Shown piece after piece: positions 1-11,427 of a stretch of DNA of 64,000 bases (within the stretch, counting starts at the first letter, position 1; every line of letters starts with the position of its first letter). A model generated the notes under the pieces. The model saw nothing but the letters and a program-made list of their open reading frames with translations. It had not been told where the DNA came from and ran no database searches. Origin of the DNA: Paramyrothecium sp. XJ0827 (Eukaryota; Ascomycota; Sordariomycetes; Hypocreales; Stachybotryaceae); assembly GCA_020881915.1 (NCBI GenBank), contig JAJFPB010000014.1, positions 558,001-622,000 of the forward strand. Reading direction: 5' to 3'. The position numbers and the translations under genes were made by a program.

Positions 1-611
1 CAACACGTGGCAGCATTATCATTGATGGTACCCATGATCTCACAACCATCAATCCGCGTGTGTACAGAAGCAGGGTATCCTTGGTTCAACAAGAACCAAC
101 ATTGTTCCCAGGCAGCATTCGCGATAATATCTGTCTGGGTATTGACAACGACGTTAGCCAGGAGGCCAATCATCAGCCAACTCTAGACGACGAGACCATT
201 GAAGCCGCTTGCCGCGCTGCCAATGCCTGGGACTTCATTAGCTCTCTTCCCGAGGGGTTAAACACGCCATGTGGTGCCAGTGGTAGCCAGCTCTCTGGTG
301 GACAACGACAACGCATCGCCATTGCCCGGGCGTTAGTCCGGAACCCTGCAGTGATCCTTCTAGACGAAGCGACTAGTGCACTAGATACTGAGTCAGAAAA
401 AATTGTTCAGAGCGCGCTGCTGGAGGCTACACAGTCCGTTAACAGAATTACCATTGCTGTCGCCCATCGTCTCTCCACGATTCGCGATGCTGATCGCATC
501 TTTGTGTTCTTCGGAGGGCGTATCGCAGAAGCAGGTACCCATAGAGAACTACTTGAACGAGGAGGGCTATACAAGAAAATGTGCGAGGCCCAAAGCCTTG
601 ATGCTGTATAG
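1..611 (+). CDS. ABC transporter, C-terminal nucleotide-binding domain (partial)
   Basis: The frame is open from base 3 to the TAG at 609-611, so only the last 202 residues of a larger protein are present. The order of ATPase motifs is clear: a Q-loop (VQQEPTLFPGSI), the signature LSGGQRQRIAIARAL, Walker B (VILLDEATSALD) and the H-loop (VAHRLSTI). Walker A lies off the window. The match is to the second ATPase domain of full-length MDR (ABCB)-type exporters, which use ATP hydrolysis to move hydrophobic compounds across membranes. The short tail after the H-loop is normal for the family, so the 3' end looks intact. The substrate cannot be inferred. Confidence 0.93.
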   Translation, partial: TRGSIIIDGTHDLTTINPRVYRSRVSLVQQEPTLFPGSIRDNICLGIDNDVSQEANHQPTLDDETIEAACRAANAWDFISSLPEGLNTPCGASGSQLSGGQRQRIAIARALVRNPAVILLDEATSALDTESEKIVQSALLEATQSVNRITIAVAHRLSTIRDADRIFVFFGGRIAEAGTHRELLERGGLYKKMCEAQSLDAV

Positions 612-2428
612 TGGGTTAGTCTGAACAAGACTTGAACTATTTAAATGTTTCGTTCTTTGTTTTTCCTTAGTCATTCTTGTTCCGCCTAATGCCCAATCAA
701 GAGCGAGGAGGCGGGAAGGAATTGTCATTAATTACAGAGGTATCCATTTCTGCAATAATTCTAAGAATCGAATTCCGGCCTTTAGGACCGACGGAGTTGA
801 AAACAAGCCCCGGGTAGTCTTCTTTTGGTAAATGTATGGTCTAATTCACAATACCTCTTGTGTTTGTGGAAAAGAGAAAGTGTAATGAAGCATTTGATAT
901 TAGTGTCTCATGAGAGTATTTACTTGTTATGTCAAGGAAAAAAATGTATTCTTGCAGAGGCAAAACGTCTTTTACAGACAGAAGGAAATGGCGCAAGTGG
1001 TGATTGCTACCCTAAGCCTGCAAGCAAGGTCTGCAATAATACGAGAAATATAAGTGTCTGAGCTGTCGGACTTAGATAATATCAGCAGCGATTTTTAACT
1101 TGAAGCCGCATTCTGCAACTATCGGAGTCCTCGTGCATATAGTTGCAACTCCATTTCCGTTTAATTATGATAATCCTCAATACATCAAGAGATTCCAGTG
1201 TTTCTTGTCAAATTGCCATACCTGTCGGTAGCTAATTTGGCTGGATTATTGTGTGGGGTTACCGGATTTTCCGTTACTTACAACTATGTGACAATAAAAT
1301 TTGTTACAGTTGGATTATGATTGTAACAAGGGTATGACTGTTATTAGCCTTAACATTACACCGCCTGGATTCGCCCATTGTCGGGACATGGCCAGTTCCG
1401 TCATGTAGTACAGTGCCGTGGGATTTGGGTGGAGTAATTTCTCTTACCTCGTAAAGGCAACAATCTAAGAAAACATTTTGTTTTCTATCCATATCATGGT
1501 ACCCCAGCCAGCGCGTATGTAGTTTGACCCATCCAGGCAGCCTTGCGTTCATCCACGTTTGAGATCGCGAGCTTTATGTCGCATATACATAATGGGACAA
1601 CGAGACGTGTACCACTAAAAAGTGCAGGACTCCAGGGCCCTGGTCCGATCTGAAGGGGTACAGATCCCTCGCAATCAAGCGAAAGCGCCTCCAAAAAGTA
1701 TCACAATCACCCTCAACCCTGCAATGGCGCCTGTACAAAGGCTTCACGCAGGTTAACGAGTCTCTTGCCCCGTAAGATCCAGCTCATCGCCAATCGGGTA
1801 ACTGCCCTTGTCCGGGGAAGAGCGGGCAAGGCTGCAGATGAAAGACCCACACATCTTCAGCAGGTGACCATGCACCCCTTTCCTGTTCCATTACGTCCCC
1901 TGATACTTACTGGACTGCGAATCCCTGAACGCAACTAACTGGATAGAATCCCAGTAGTTTGCCCGCCTCAAATGAGTCGTTCCTCGTCTACCTCCATGTA
2001 CGTCAGGGGGCTCGACTCGGACTAGAGGGAGTTCGGCTCGGTCTAGGTCAGCTCGGACTGGAAGAAGCTCGGACTGAAGCATAAGCGCCTGGCCCCTGCT
2101 ACCCCGCAGCATCCTTCAGAATCTCTCCAGCATCGTCGACATTCATTACTTTTCAAGTTTCTACCGTTAGCTCAATGGGTGGTTCCCTGTCCTCCTCGTT
2201 AACTCCAGGTATCTTTACTTGGGAAGCGTTGCTACAACTGCATGGTAGTATATTGACAGGGTTTATGATGCATGCATTCATTCATTCAAAGGGCGTAGTG
2301 TTCAGAACGCAGACGCGAAATCTATATAAAGCTGAGCTAGGTCTTAAGTAAGTTTTCGTCAGAGGACAGTGGATTCCTCCTGGATCTTCGATAGTAGTCA
2401 ATCTTTAACGTACGTACGATCCTTCGCC
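612..2428. other. Intergenic region, no gene recognised
   Basis: The short open frames here have no recognisable motif. Between about 2010 and 2078 a degenerate tandem of roughly 16 bases recurs about four times around the core CTCGGACT. The last 100 bases hold the likely promoter of the small secreted protein gene at 2429. Confidence 0.5.
2323..2330 (+). promoter_or_regulatory. TATA box of the small secreted protein gene
   Basis: TATATAAA lies about 100 bases upstream of the ATG at 2429, a normal position for a fungal core promoter with a 60-70 base leader. Confidence 0.5.
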
Positions 2429-2861
2429 ATGCGTTTCACCTCGAGTATTCTGCCCGCCGCCGTGGCATTTACCTCCGGTGCGTCGGCCTGGGCTCAGGGA
2501 GGTGATGGAGTATGGAGGGCAAACAACAACTTTTATGAGCTCGGCGGTTGTAAGTGATATCGCATCCCAGCTGCTCAACTCTTCATGACCGTTGGAAATA
2601 TTGGTTTCTGTTTCTCACATATTTATCAAGTTATCGTCCATGAAGCCTGCACCACGAGGAATACCAATAACTATCACGCGACGGGTTCCTGCTCGTACTG
2701 GACGAACGCTCAAGGTGGCATCCACTGGGGTAGTACGTAAAATTTTCTCCAACTCTATTATCTACACGCGATGTTTACATTTTCTGACGTATACTTTGCT
2801 TCTAGATTGCCATATTGTCACCTTCGGTATTTTGCACAAGCCGTACATCTTCTGCGACTAA
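2429..2861 (+). CDS. Small secreted cysteine-containing protein, three exons
   Basis: I build a 92-residue protein from exons 2429-2549, 2631-2732 and 2806-2861. Both introns have good signals: gtaagt with an aag end and a CTCAC branch site, then gtacgt with a ctag end. The reading frame continues cleanly across both. The ATG has a good context (cgccATG) and a TATA box upstream. Residues 1-22 form a signal peptide (MRFTSSILPAAVAFTSGASAWA). The mature part is about 70 residues, rich in Asn, Gly, His and aromatic residues. It has four cysteines, in the contexts EACTT, GSCSY, GNCHI and the C-terminal FCD, enough for two disulfides. It is too short for a standard gene finder to see easily. I recognise no family; a small secreted effector-like or antimicrobial-type protein is possible but is only inference. 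Confidence 0.6.
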
Positions 2862-3545
2862 GACAACAAGGAAAATAAGTACATAGTGAAATCTTTTCCA
2901 CTTTTACGTATTTCTACCACATAGGCTTAATCAATTGATTTAGCGGTCTCATTGGGACTAAAGAGCTGTCGCTCCACGGATCTTCTGCCACAGTGATTGT
3001 TGTATCGTCTCATTATAGCGAACTCACCTGCTATTTTGGTGACCACTAAATGTGTAGAGTCGCTGTCTGCCGAGTTGTCGGGAAAGATAGTGATGAGTGC
3101 TAAGTTGCTTTCATCATCGCCTTGTCAACCCTTCATAAGAGCTGCTCGTCCGACTGAGTTCAGGAGTAGATGAAGGCTAAACTTGAAATCGGGAAAAGAA
3201 GAAGCGCGGGAAGGGCAACAGCAACGTTTTTAAAGGTAGCCAGAAGTTTCAACCAAGCATATCAGGACTTGCAATTCAGTATATTATTGTTCTAGGCTGA
3301 GCTTGCCCGAGCTCTGGCCGCTATTGACGCGTCCATAATTCTTTGTTTAAGGTTATGCTACCTACCAGTCTTCATCATTGGACGTCCAAGATTCCAGTTT
3401 CTAATACTTAAGTAGTGTTCCCCAATTTCGCTCGGGTTCTGTTTGGACTCCTGTAGATTCCACACCCTCAGGCACTCGTGGTCAAGTGTTTCGGCTTGTC
3501 TTGCGGTCAGGTCCAGTAGCCATCCGTCAAATGGCCTAGGTATGC
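2862..3545. other. Intergenic region, nothing recognised
   Basis: This separates the small secreted protein gene from the convergent HET gene. I see no coding sequence with family features. Confidence 0.4.
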
Positions 3546-5368
3546 TCAGGAACCTTCCAGGTGAAACTCTACCCAAGATGGCTGCTCTGCATCACTGTAA
3601 CCGCCAGCGTGTAATACATATGTCGCACTGCCGTTCGCATGACTGGCGCCCTTGCGGATGGCGGCCGTAAATACCGTTCCCAACATCTTGTATGAGTACT
3701 CGGCCGCACGATCTGATGATTCAAGAAATTGCGCGTCTCCTTTGGTAGAAAAGTTCTTCCAAAAATACTCCAGGTCCTCCATTTCTTCGTCAATTGGAGA
3801 GTGGTGTGCTTCTGAGATGGAACACCAAGGGCGTCCATTTCGGATGCCACAGAATACTCTGAAACGACCTATTTGATCTTCACAAGCACATTCCAGGATA
3901 ATGACGCCGATGAAGTAGGGTTCACCATAAAAGAAAAACTCATCCAGGCTCCATCGTTTTGCTGGATAAGCTGCCACGACATAAGTTGCATAGTCGGTCA
4001 TTGGTGGAGTAATAACACGCAGGCGCCCCAGAGAAGCTGGACGCAAACCTGAGTATATTTCACTGCCTTCTAGAATGATACCGTTGGGGTGAATCAAAAG
4101 ACTCTGCATTGAAAATTGCGACAAAGCGGACTTGGGGACAGTAATGAGCCATGGCGATGAGTGCCGGCCATAAATGACTGTGGAACCCGAAGCATTCGAA
4201 ACCAGGCCAAGACCAATACAAACAAGTCGCTCGTCAATCTCGGAGTACACCATGCAAGTGCTGGGTCCTTGCTGTTTTTGGGTCGGAGCAGAGGAAAACT
4301 GATGCTGACCCCACGGCCTGTCACCTCTGGCGGCCTCGGTGGGACGAGGTCACTGGGAAAAGATTGGTCTCTCTGCATCCGATCGTAATCCTTTTTGAAG
4401 ACAACGTCGTAATTGATGTCAAAGAAGCCAAATTGTGTCGGGAATGTGTGAGATTTCAAAAACTCGTGGCCCAGAAATTCCCCGTCGTGAGAAATATCCG
4501 AAGCCTTTTCAACGCGTGGAATATCTCTCTCCAAGGTCGGCGGCTGAAGATCTTGAGGTACCCATTTGGAGAATTCCAACGGTGATGAGGCGAGAATACC
4601 AGTAAGAGATTGGCCGGGATCTCGCTGTAGAGTCCAAGAAAGAATGCTGTAATCCTCTTCGTGTCTTAAGATCTGCTCTTGAAGACGAATGAAGGATTTG
4701 ACACCTTCACCGTACAGAAGCGGCATGTTGATGTTGAACAATCCGAATAAGCAGTATGCCATATCCTCTTCCCGCGTGGTTTTCCTACCTGATGCCCAGG
4801 ACATTCGCTCAGCCACACTACAGGTTGATGGTTTATCTCCACGCAAAATGGATGCCGGTATCGAAGTTCCACGAGACAGCTTGGAGGCAAGGCTTCCTTT
4901 GGTCCCTATTTCATCCCATTCAGATGTGTAGAACTCAACGTTGGCAGGCGCAAGTAGCTCTTGCAGTGTCCACCCTCTTGTGAACCAGCGAGATTTCAGA
5001 AAGTCGGCGATGACCACAGTGGAAAACTCCTGCCTAAGTTTTCGACCAGTCACATCTTGTAGATATGCGTAACAGACTGTTGACGACTGGTACCATTGAT
5101 ACATCGAATTGATGGCCTCAGTAAGCTCAGCGCTGCTTGTTTTGTCGATGCAGCAAGTATCAATCCATGCATAGCTTAACCCTTGTTCTTTCGCCTTTTT
5201 ACAGCAGCCCATAATCTTGGCATAGCCTTTCTTTGAGCTGGATGTTGCGTTGAGGACATCCGCATAAAGGACCTCTTCTTGTCCCCAGGTGTGACTCAGG
5301 ATCGCATATGGAGGTATATCCCCAAAGAAGGTTTCCAAAGCGACCGAGCTGGTGTTGAGCAGCCTCAT
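3546..5368 (-). CDS. HET-domain (heterokaryon incompatibility) protein, apparent frameshift near 4255
   Basis: HET proteins act in fungal non-self recognition and can trigger cell death when unlike strains fuse. I chose the ATG at 5368 because it gives the classic start MRLLNTSSVALETFF followed by IPPYAILSHTWG. The HET blocks follow in order: SYAWIDTCCIDK and then WFTRGWTLQELLAP. The C-terminal half includes the usual stretch ending SISFPLLRPKNSKDPALA. There the frame breaks. The homologous continuation (YSEIDERLVCIGLGL, then IYGRHSSPWLITV) sits in another frame starting directly at about 4253, and it runs to the stop at 3546. Either one base has been gained or lost, making a pseudogene or a sequencing error, or a 71-base intron (gtactc to cacag, about 4181-4251) is removed. 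The skipped stretch itself looks like HET coding sequence, so I favour a frameshift. Confidence 0.8.
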
Positions 5369-8300
5369 GCTGGACTGCTCTGTTTGAGACACTTGTGGAT
5401 AATAGTGAAAGAAAGAGACAGAAACTGGTTGAATATAGCTGTTCATGAGCACTTTTCTGATCAAACAGCCTCATGTGCGGGGACGTGGCTGCAATCTGTC
5501 AGCACGGCCAGTTGATTGTTTCTTGCCAATAAGGGCTGCAGCAAGCCGTCGGTCACATGCCTAGATTGCCACAATCATGATTCAGCCAATTGAGTCGCTT
5601 GATTAGTTGGCTTTGGAGAGACGGGTGAATAGACCTCATCCAAATTTGGAACCCCCGAGTGACAGCCAGGCTAAGACATACAGCTCGTGTTTCCACGCGT
5701 CCTTCGAATCCGCATAGAATACCCACGCATTTTTACGGCAGTCTTGCCGCTCACACCAGAAACTCGTAGGACTACCGCCTAACCAGCAGGCTGCATAGAA
5801 TCAGTCGTCCAACAGCTGACGAACACTTTCATGCGGCCCGGGTAGACTTCTCCGTTAGGCGCAATACTTTCATTCTCCGAGGGCTCCCAAATCGGCTTCG
5901 TATGCCCAGAGCCAAAAGATTTCAAAACCAGTACCGCTCGCTGATAAGACTTTTCTCGTGGTAGGTGACGAAATGTTCTTGTCTCTGAATTGCCTATAGC
6001 TTGAGTACACCTGTCTCCCATGAAAGTGCCATGACCTACCTTCGCAGCGTGTTATCATCGGACACATGTTGGGATTGGGCACAGTGGCCCAGTCCTCTGT
6101 CCAGAGCTGCTCCAGGAGGGGCAATTTATCCCTACAACAATAGACAGACATCAAAGATGCGGCTGAAGAGCCACGCCGGCCCCGCTTGCCCTGGCTAGAG
6201 GCATGATTGGTTCTGTCGCGGATAAACTCTGTACACGCTTCAAACTGCGACCATCCTTGACCTCTGTAGGTGCGGCTGTGCAGAAGACGAGCTCCGAGAC
6301 GACTGAGCACGAGCAATATGCTGAATCTAGGCCGGAGGCGGGGTTGAGACCTGCTTCCATATTGCCAGAAAGGCATTACCCTCCTCCTCCTTATTCATTC
6401 CCGGGAACTCTTAGAGCGATATTCTCTGGCATAAGAATAAAGCGTTTGGCGCTTCTGGGAGCAGGCCATTTCCATATCGGTCTGGATGCGCTATCTGGCA
6501 ACCTCCTTGGGAGTCTGGAAGTCTTCCTCTATAAGTCGGGCCCTCCTTAATATAGAACTTGTGGCAGAAGAAATACTTCTAAGCGTCGAGAAAAGCAGGC
6601 ATTCTAGAGACATTGTTGGGGAGGGTGGTCGCGAAGACCCGGGTCGCCCTAGATAGGTTGTTGAGTGCCATTCGTGATTCGCTTAACTATCTCCCATTCG
6701 TTGATATAATAGGTGGTCCTATTGAACAAGACACCGCGAATAAATTTTGCTGTTCGGAATTCCGTTTGGATGGAAGTGCGAAAGGAGTTCGGCCACGAGA
6801 TCGAGACCACGGACTTGCTCACTCCGCTCCTCGAGGCGCTCAGGCTAAAAAGTTTCTGCCAGACTTTCCTCCCTTCCACAACTGCTGCCAGTGCCTGTCT
6901 AGTCTTTCTCTCGCTCTCTCCTCCACTTATTTTGGTGGGAATTGGATTCTTCGCGGAGCATGGCAATGGGGTTGAAGACAGTAAATGAAGCATAAAGGAG
7001 AGATTAATAGGGCCTGAGTCTGTGTAGCCCTTCACTTGTTACCATATCCTGACCCTAGTATTGCCTGGCAGTACCCTACACTGGGATGTAGTAGTACTCA
7101 AAGCACCCGAAGTTAATCTCAGAGGAGAATATCGTTCCCGGAGGTTTCCCCCATGGACGAGGTGTCGGGAATGTTGGCCCGGAAGAAGATTTGGACACAT
7201 GCGATATCTAGATCCAAGCTATAGAGCGACTGGTGTAAGCAAATGCCAGTTGGGCGGATGGTTTGAAGCTCGAGAATGTGTTCGGATCTCAGGGATTAGC
7301 ACGCCCAACCTTAGTTTGAGTTCGGAATCTATTTTAAGATCACAACGATATGTTTGACGAGCTTCGCTTTGGTCCAAATGGACGACGTCCAGTATTCTTC
7401 CTCAAGCCATTGACCACATGAGAAACGGCAAACTAGTCCACTAATGGTATCCGCTCTCTTGGGAATAGACGTCCGGAACTTTTCTCTTTTGCTGGCCCAC
7501 CTCTCTGCATGTCTACTGGTCAGACAGCTTACTGTAATTATCCTCGAAAACCATCAACTGAGTCAATGCTTATCAAATGGGTGGGCTTGATCGTATCATT
7601 GGCGTACTTTTAGAGGCAATGATGCCACTTGCTTGTACGTAGCGAAGGTCAAGTCCGAGGGAATTAGGTGCGGTGACATGGCGGACGAAATTCAGGATCA
7701 AACACACGAACCTACCAGGGGGCTACAAGATTATAGGATGTAACAGCAGGTCAATGCCTAGTCACGAAGCGTGCATGGCTCAGGCGAAATTAATTTGCAA
7801 GAGGTAAAGTCAGGAGTGCAGCCAGCGCAGTGCAAGGAGATGGTGCGACAGCACCACGGGACGTCGCATTGTGTGAAAACGAGGATGCAGCAGCCTCTAC
7901 ATCAATGCAATGGTGCCGTACGTTTACTTTATTATATGCGGCACAGAGCTGTATGATGCTCTTCTCACGTGTGACCATCTCTTTTCTCCTCCCTTTCTCT
8001 TGTCTCTACAACTACAGCGCAGCACGACAGAACCGAGTGCCCTTGCAAATCTCCTTGACCGCCGTTAGTTATAGCAGACGTACCCGCCCTGTAGTTATTT
8101 TAGCAGTCCCCGAGTACTTCATTACTAGAGGATTCTTTGTGATGTGCATCAGTTGAGTTAAATCAAGCGACTCAGCTAGGCGATTGGTTCTTTGTTGAGT
8201 GTTAGTTCCTATTTATGCTAAAGGCCTCATTGATTGGAACGCTGACGTAATATGTCTACTGCAGCTAAAGACATCGAAGGAACCTCTCAGTACGTAAATT

Positions 8301-8927
8301 GGGGGACCTAATTTCGGCGTCGGAAGGATAACCAATGACCTAACGATACCGGAAATCTTAACCAGAAACTAAAGAGATTACAGAGGAAGGATGCCTTGTT
8401 GTTCTAATCCTAACATGGCTAAGTGTAGGGCTGGGTTAAACTTCTTGACCGGGGGTGGACTTTGAGAGCTCCAAGAAAAACCCCGTGCTAACAAGCGGAT
8501 TTTACAGCATAACTCCTCACTCCGCTAGTGTCCATGGCAAAAATCCGCTGTAGATCTCAATCTATATGGTGCAGCAAGATGACAGGAGTGAAGATTGAGT
8601 TAGGCACCCTAGTTTAACAAGCAGGATCCTGCTGCCAAATTTAGGAAACAGGGCTGTGCATCCTCCGCATAGTCCCTGGCCGAGCCACAGTGAGACTACA
8701 AGCTCCTTTTTGACGATCTTGAAGACTACCTTACCTATATTAACACTCTAGGGTCTGGCTGTTGCTTTGATCATTTCTACCATCTTGTGTCCAATATCTA
8801 GCAATCTTTTGATTTTCTCAACAAAATCATACCCGCAAGCGTCGCCTCGAAAAATTACACCTCGATCGCAACAATTATTACAGATACTGTATTTTGCCTG
8901 CAGCAGGAATCCGAAGCCGACCTCGAG
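5369..8927. other. Long intergenic region without a supported gene
   Basis: About 3.5 kb. Overlapping open frames near 5780-6550 and 6610-7030 reach 100-170 codons on both strands but show no domain, signal peptide or consistent splice pattern. They may be chance frames or strongly decayed genes. The last few hundred bases are the promoter of the transporter at 8928. Confidence 0.4.
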
Positions 8928-10589
8928 ATGGCTCATTTACCACGATCGGCACGTGGATACGTTGAACTTTACGACACCGACACCGCCTACCCGTCACATG
9001 CCACTCAACCGCAATCATTAGAGCCTCTCCGGGATTCAGCGACTATTGACGGTTCCATACCAAAGAAGGGCGAGGTTAGCGACGAACGACTGCCTCTAGG
9101 GAAAGCTATAAAGAAATATCCAAAGGTTCTGGCTTACAGTCTAAGCCTCTGCGTCGTGGTAATCGGATGGGGCTACGCCGGGACGGTTGTTGGCGATATC
9201 AGTGGAGTTGACTCATTCAAGAAAGACTATGGCCATATGTACGAAGGTCAACTGTCGGTACCGTCCTTATGGTTATCGTTATGGATGGCTTCAACACCAA
9301 TTGGAATGACGCTGGGCTCGGTATTCGCTGGATGGTTCCAGGATTTCGCGGGTCGCCGAATGAGTTTCTTTGCTGGAAGCTTCATCTCAGCTGTGGGTTG
9401 CACGATCGTCCTCTGTTCCATCTTTCCAACAGACCTTGAGATGAAAAGAGCAATGCTCTTTGCTGGCATGACTCTTCAGGGGCTAGCCATTGGCAATTTG
9501 AAGATCACAGGCATGACTTTTATCTCTGAAATCGCCCCTCCAGCACTACGGGCATCTGTCATGGCGCTGATCCCAACTGGCAACCTCATAGGTCAGCTCC
9601 TGGGATTCATCATGCTCTACGTGATTAACGGTATCGAGGAGAAAACGGGTTACATGTCAGCATTTGGCTCTCAATTTGTCCTCGCTATCGCCCCATTTAT
9701 TATGGCCTGCTGTATGCCGGAGAGTCCTGCTTTCCTGGAAGAAAAAGGTCAAGCGGGAAAGGCAATACTGGCGGCCGAAAAGATATTTGCGCCTCGAGCA
9801 AACCCTGAGACCGCCCTCCAGAAAATTCGCGACAGTATTGCGGAGGAGAGGACCCTGAGCGGTGGAGCTACATTTGCGGCATGTTTTGCTGGAACTAACT
9901 TTCGACGGACCATGATTGTGATTATGGCCAACCTATTTCCTGCCATGTTTGGTTTGGACCTTCTCTCGAAAGCCAGCTATTTTATGCAAACTATTGGGAT
10001 GAAATCAAGCCACAGTCTGATGATTATGGTTGGCGGTATTGTTGCCGGCATTGCCTCCAACGCAGTCGGTATCTGGGTGCAATCGCGCGTCGGGCGCAGG
10101 CCATCAACCATTATTTCCATGGGCATTGCTGCTGTCCTGTGGACTGGAATGGGTGTTGTCGGCTTCTGGAGGGGTGCCCTGTTTGCCTACATCACGTCTG
10201 GTATCTTACTAGTCATTGTTATGGTCTGCGGCCTTGGTTGTTGGCCCGCAGGATATGCCGTCATGGGCGAGACTAGCTCTTTAAGGCTTCGAGCCAAGAC
10301 TCAAGCAGTCGGAGGCGTTGCACAACAGCTTTCAGCGGTAGCTATGGCATTTGGACTTCCTTACATATTCAACACTGACGCTGGCAACCTCGGTGGCAAG
10401 ACTGGCTTTGTTTTCACCTTTTTGACCTCCTTGGCCGTTGTGCTGTGTTTCTTTTTCTTGCCAGAAATGAAGGGAAGGAGTCAAGAGGAAATTGACCATA
10501 TGTTTAATATTGGACTGCCAGCTCGGCGGTTCAAAAACTGGAAGGGTGGTGAGGAGATGAGCAAGATGGACCCCGACACAGCCTTCTAA
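8928..10589 (+). CDS. MFS sugar-transporter-like permease
   Basis: This is an uninterrupted 553-residue protein with about twelve hydrophobic segments, the usual size for the fungal sugar-porter branch of the major facilitator superfamily. After a hydrophilic N-terminus of about 60 residues, the first membrane segment starts near YPKVLAYSLSLCVVVIGWG. The loop between segments 2 and 3 carries FQDFAGRRMSF. The motif after segment 6 is PESPAFLEEKGQ, matching the family's PESPRWL signature with Ala for Arg. The second-half loop carries QSRVGRRPS, and the C-terminus has LPEMKGRSQEEIDHMF, which is typical of sugar porters. It should sit in the plasma membrane and import a sugar or polyol by proton symport. 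The substrate cannot be told. The first ATG (gagATGg) is used; the gene has no introns and stands alone. Confidence 0.9.
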   Translation: MAHLPRSARGYVELYDTDTAYPSHATQPQSLEPLRDSATIDGSIPKKGEVSDERLPLGKAIKKYPKVLAYSLSLCVVVIGWGYAGTVVGDISGVDSFKKDYGHMYEGQLSVPSLWLSLWMASTPIGMTLGSVFAGWFQDFAGRRMSFFAGSFISAVGCTIVLCSIFPTDLEMKRAMLFAGMTLQGLAIGNLKITGMTFISEIAPPALRASVMALIPTGNLIGQLLGFIMLYVINGIEEKTGYMSAFGSQFVLAIAPFIMACCMPESPAFLEEKGQAGKAILAAEKIFAPRANPETALQKIRDSIAEERTLSGGATFAACFAGTNFRRTMIVIMANLFPAMFGLDLLSKASYFMQTIGMKSSHSLMIMVGGIVAGIASNAVGIWVQSRVGRRPSTIISMGIAAVLWTGMGVVGFWRGALFAYITSGILLVIVMVCGLGCWPAGYAVMGETSSLRLRAKTQAVGGVAQQLSAVAMAFGLPYIFNTDAGNLGGKTGFVFTFLTSLAVVLCFFFLPEMKGRSQEEIDHMFNIGLPARRFKNWKGGEEMSKMDPDTAF

Positions 10590-11427
10590 GTTTCGTGTCC
10601 TTACAATGATATTAGGATTTGTCTGGGAATTAGATTTGCGTTGTTTGCAGCTCATCAGCTGGTGTTGCGGAGATTTAGGATACCCTCCATTAAATCTGAA
10701 AGTTATGCGAAGAAGGCCAATTGTGCAAATGGGAAAGGCCAAATAGATCAAATGCACAGGCACAGAAACAAAAGATTTGTACCATCGTCCTCAGCCAGAC
10801 TGGAAGCTCAGTATATTGGCACAACAGAAGCAACCATAAAGGAAATTTTTGGCCGTAACAGACACTCGGCTGTAATCGCTGTTTGCATTGGACACTGCAC
10901 GTACTGCAGATTTTCTGCGTACGATTGGCTGTCGAAGCTATGGATGTACTCCTCAGTATGAACTCTATCTCTCTTCGGGAATGTTCGGAACTCCATTGCC
11001 ATAGCCTTGACACACGATACGCTCTTTCGGTCCGTCAGCGATGGGAGAAATCCGCACTTGGTGAGCCTCTCGGCTTCTCAGACCCAAGGACGTAAGATAC
11101 CTCACAGCTTGGTCAATCGGGCCAAAACAGATCTGTCGTCCTTCATTAAAAGTGCCACTGAGTCAAAGCCTTGGCGGCTTTGTGCTAATCATCTGTGCTC
11201 TGGGTAAAATTGAGATAACGAGAACTGCTTCCTATTCTTTCTGCATACAGCTAAAAGATACATCACATGTCAGTTTATTCAACACAGAGGTCCTCCGTAC
11301 AAATGTTTTACAGCGTAATCCTGCAAGATTTATAACTTTGAATTACTAAAAGACTTGGTTCGGATCGATTAATACTTTAGAGGGGACTCTAAAGATGTTA
11401 CGGGTATCATCCTTCTAAAAATGCTTC
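10590..11427. other. Intergenic region, nothing recognised
   Basis: This is the space between the ends of the converging MFS and Sec14-like genes. Short frames on both strands have no recognisable features. Confidence 0.4.

Noticed and set aside
5779..6550. Frames of 80-168 codons on both strands, possibly a decayed gene
   Set aside because: Trial splicing gave no recognisable protein, so I do not call a gene.
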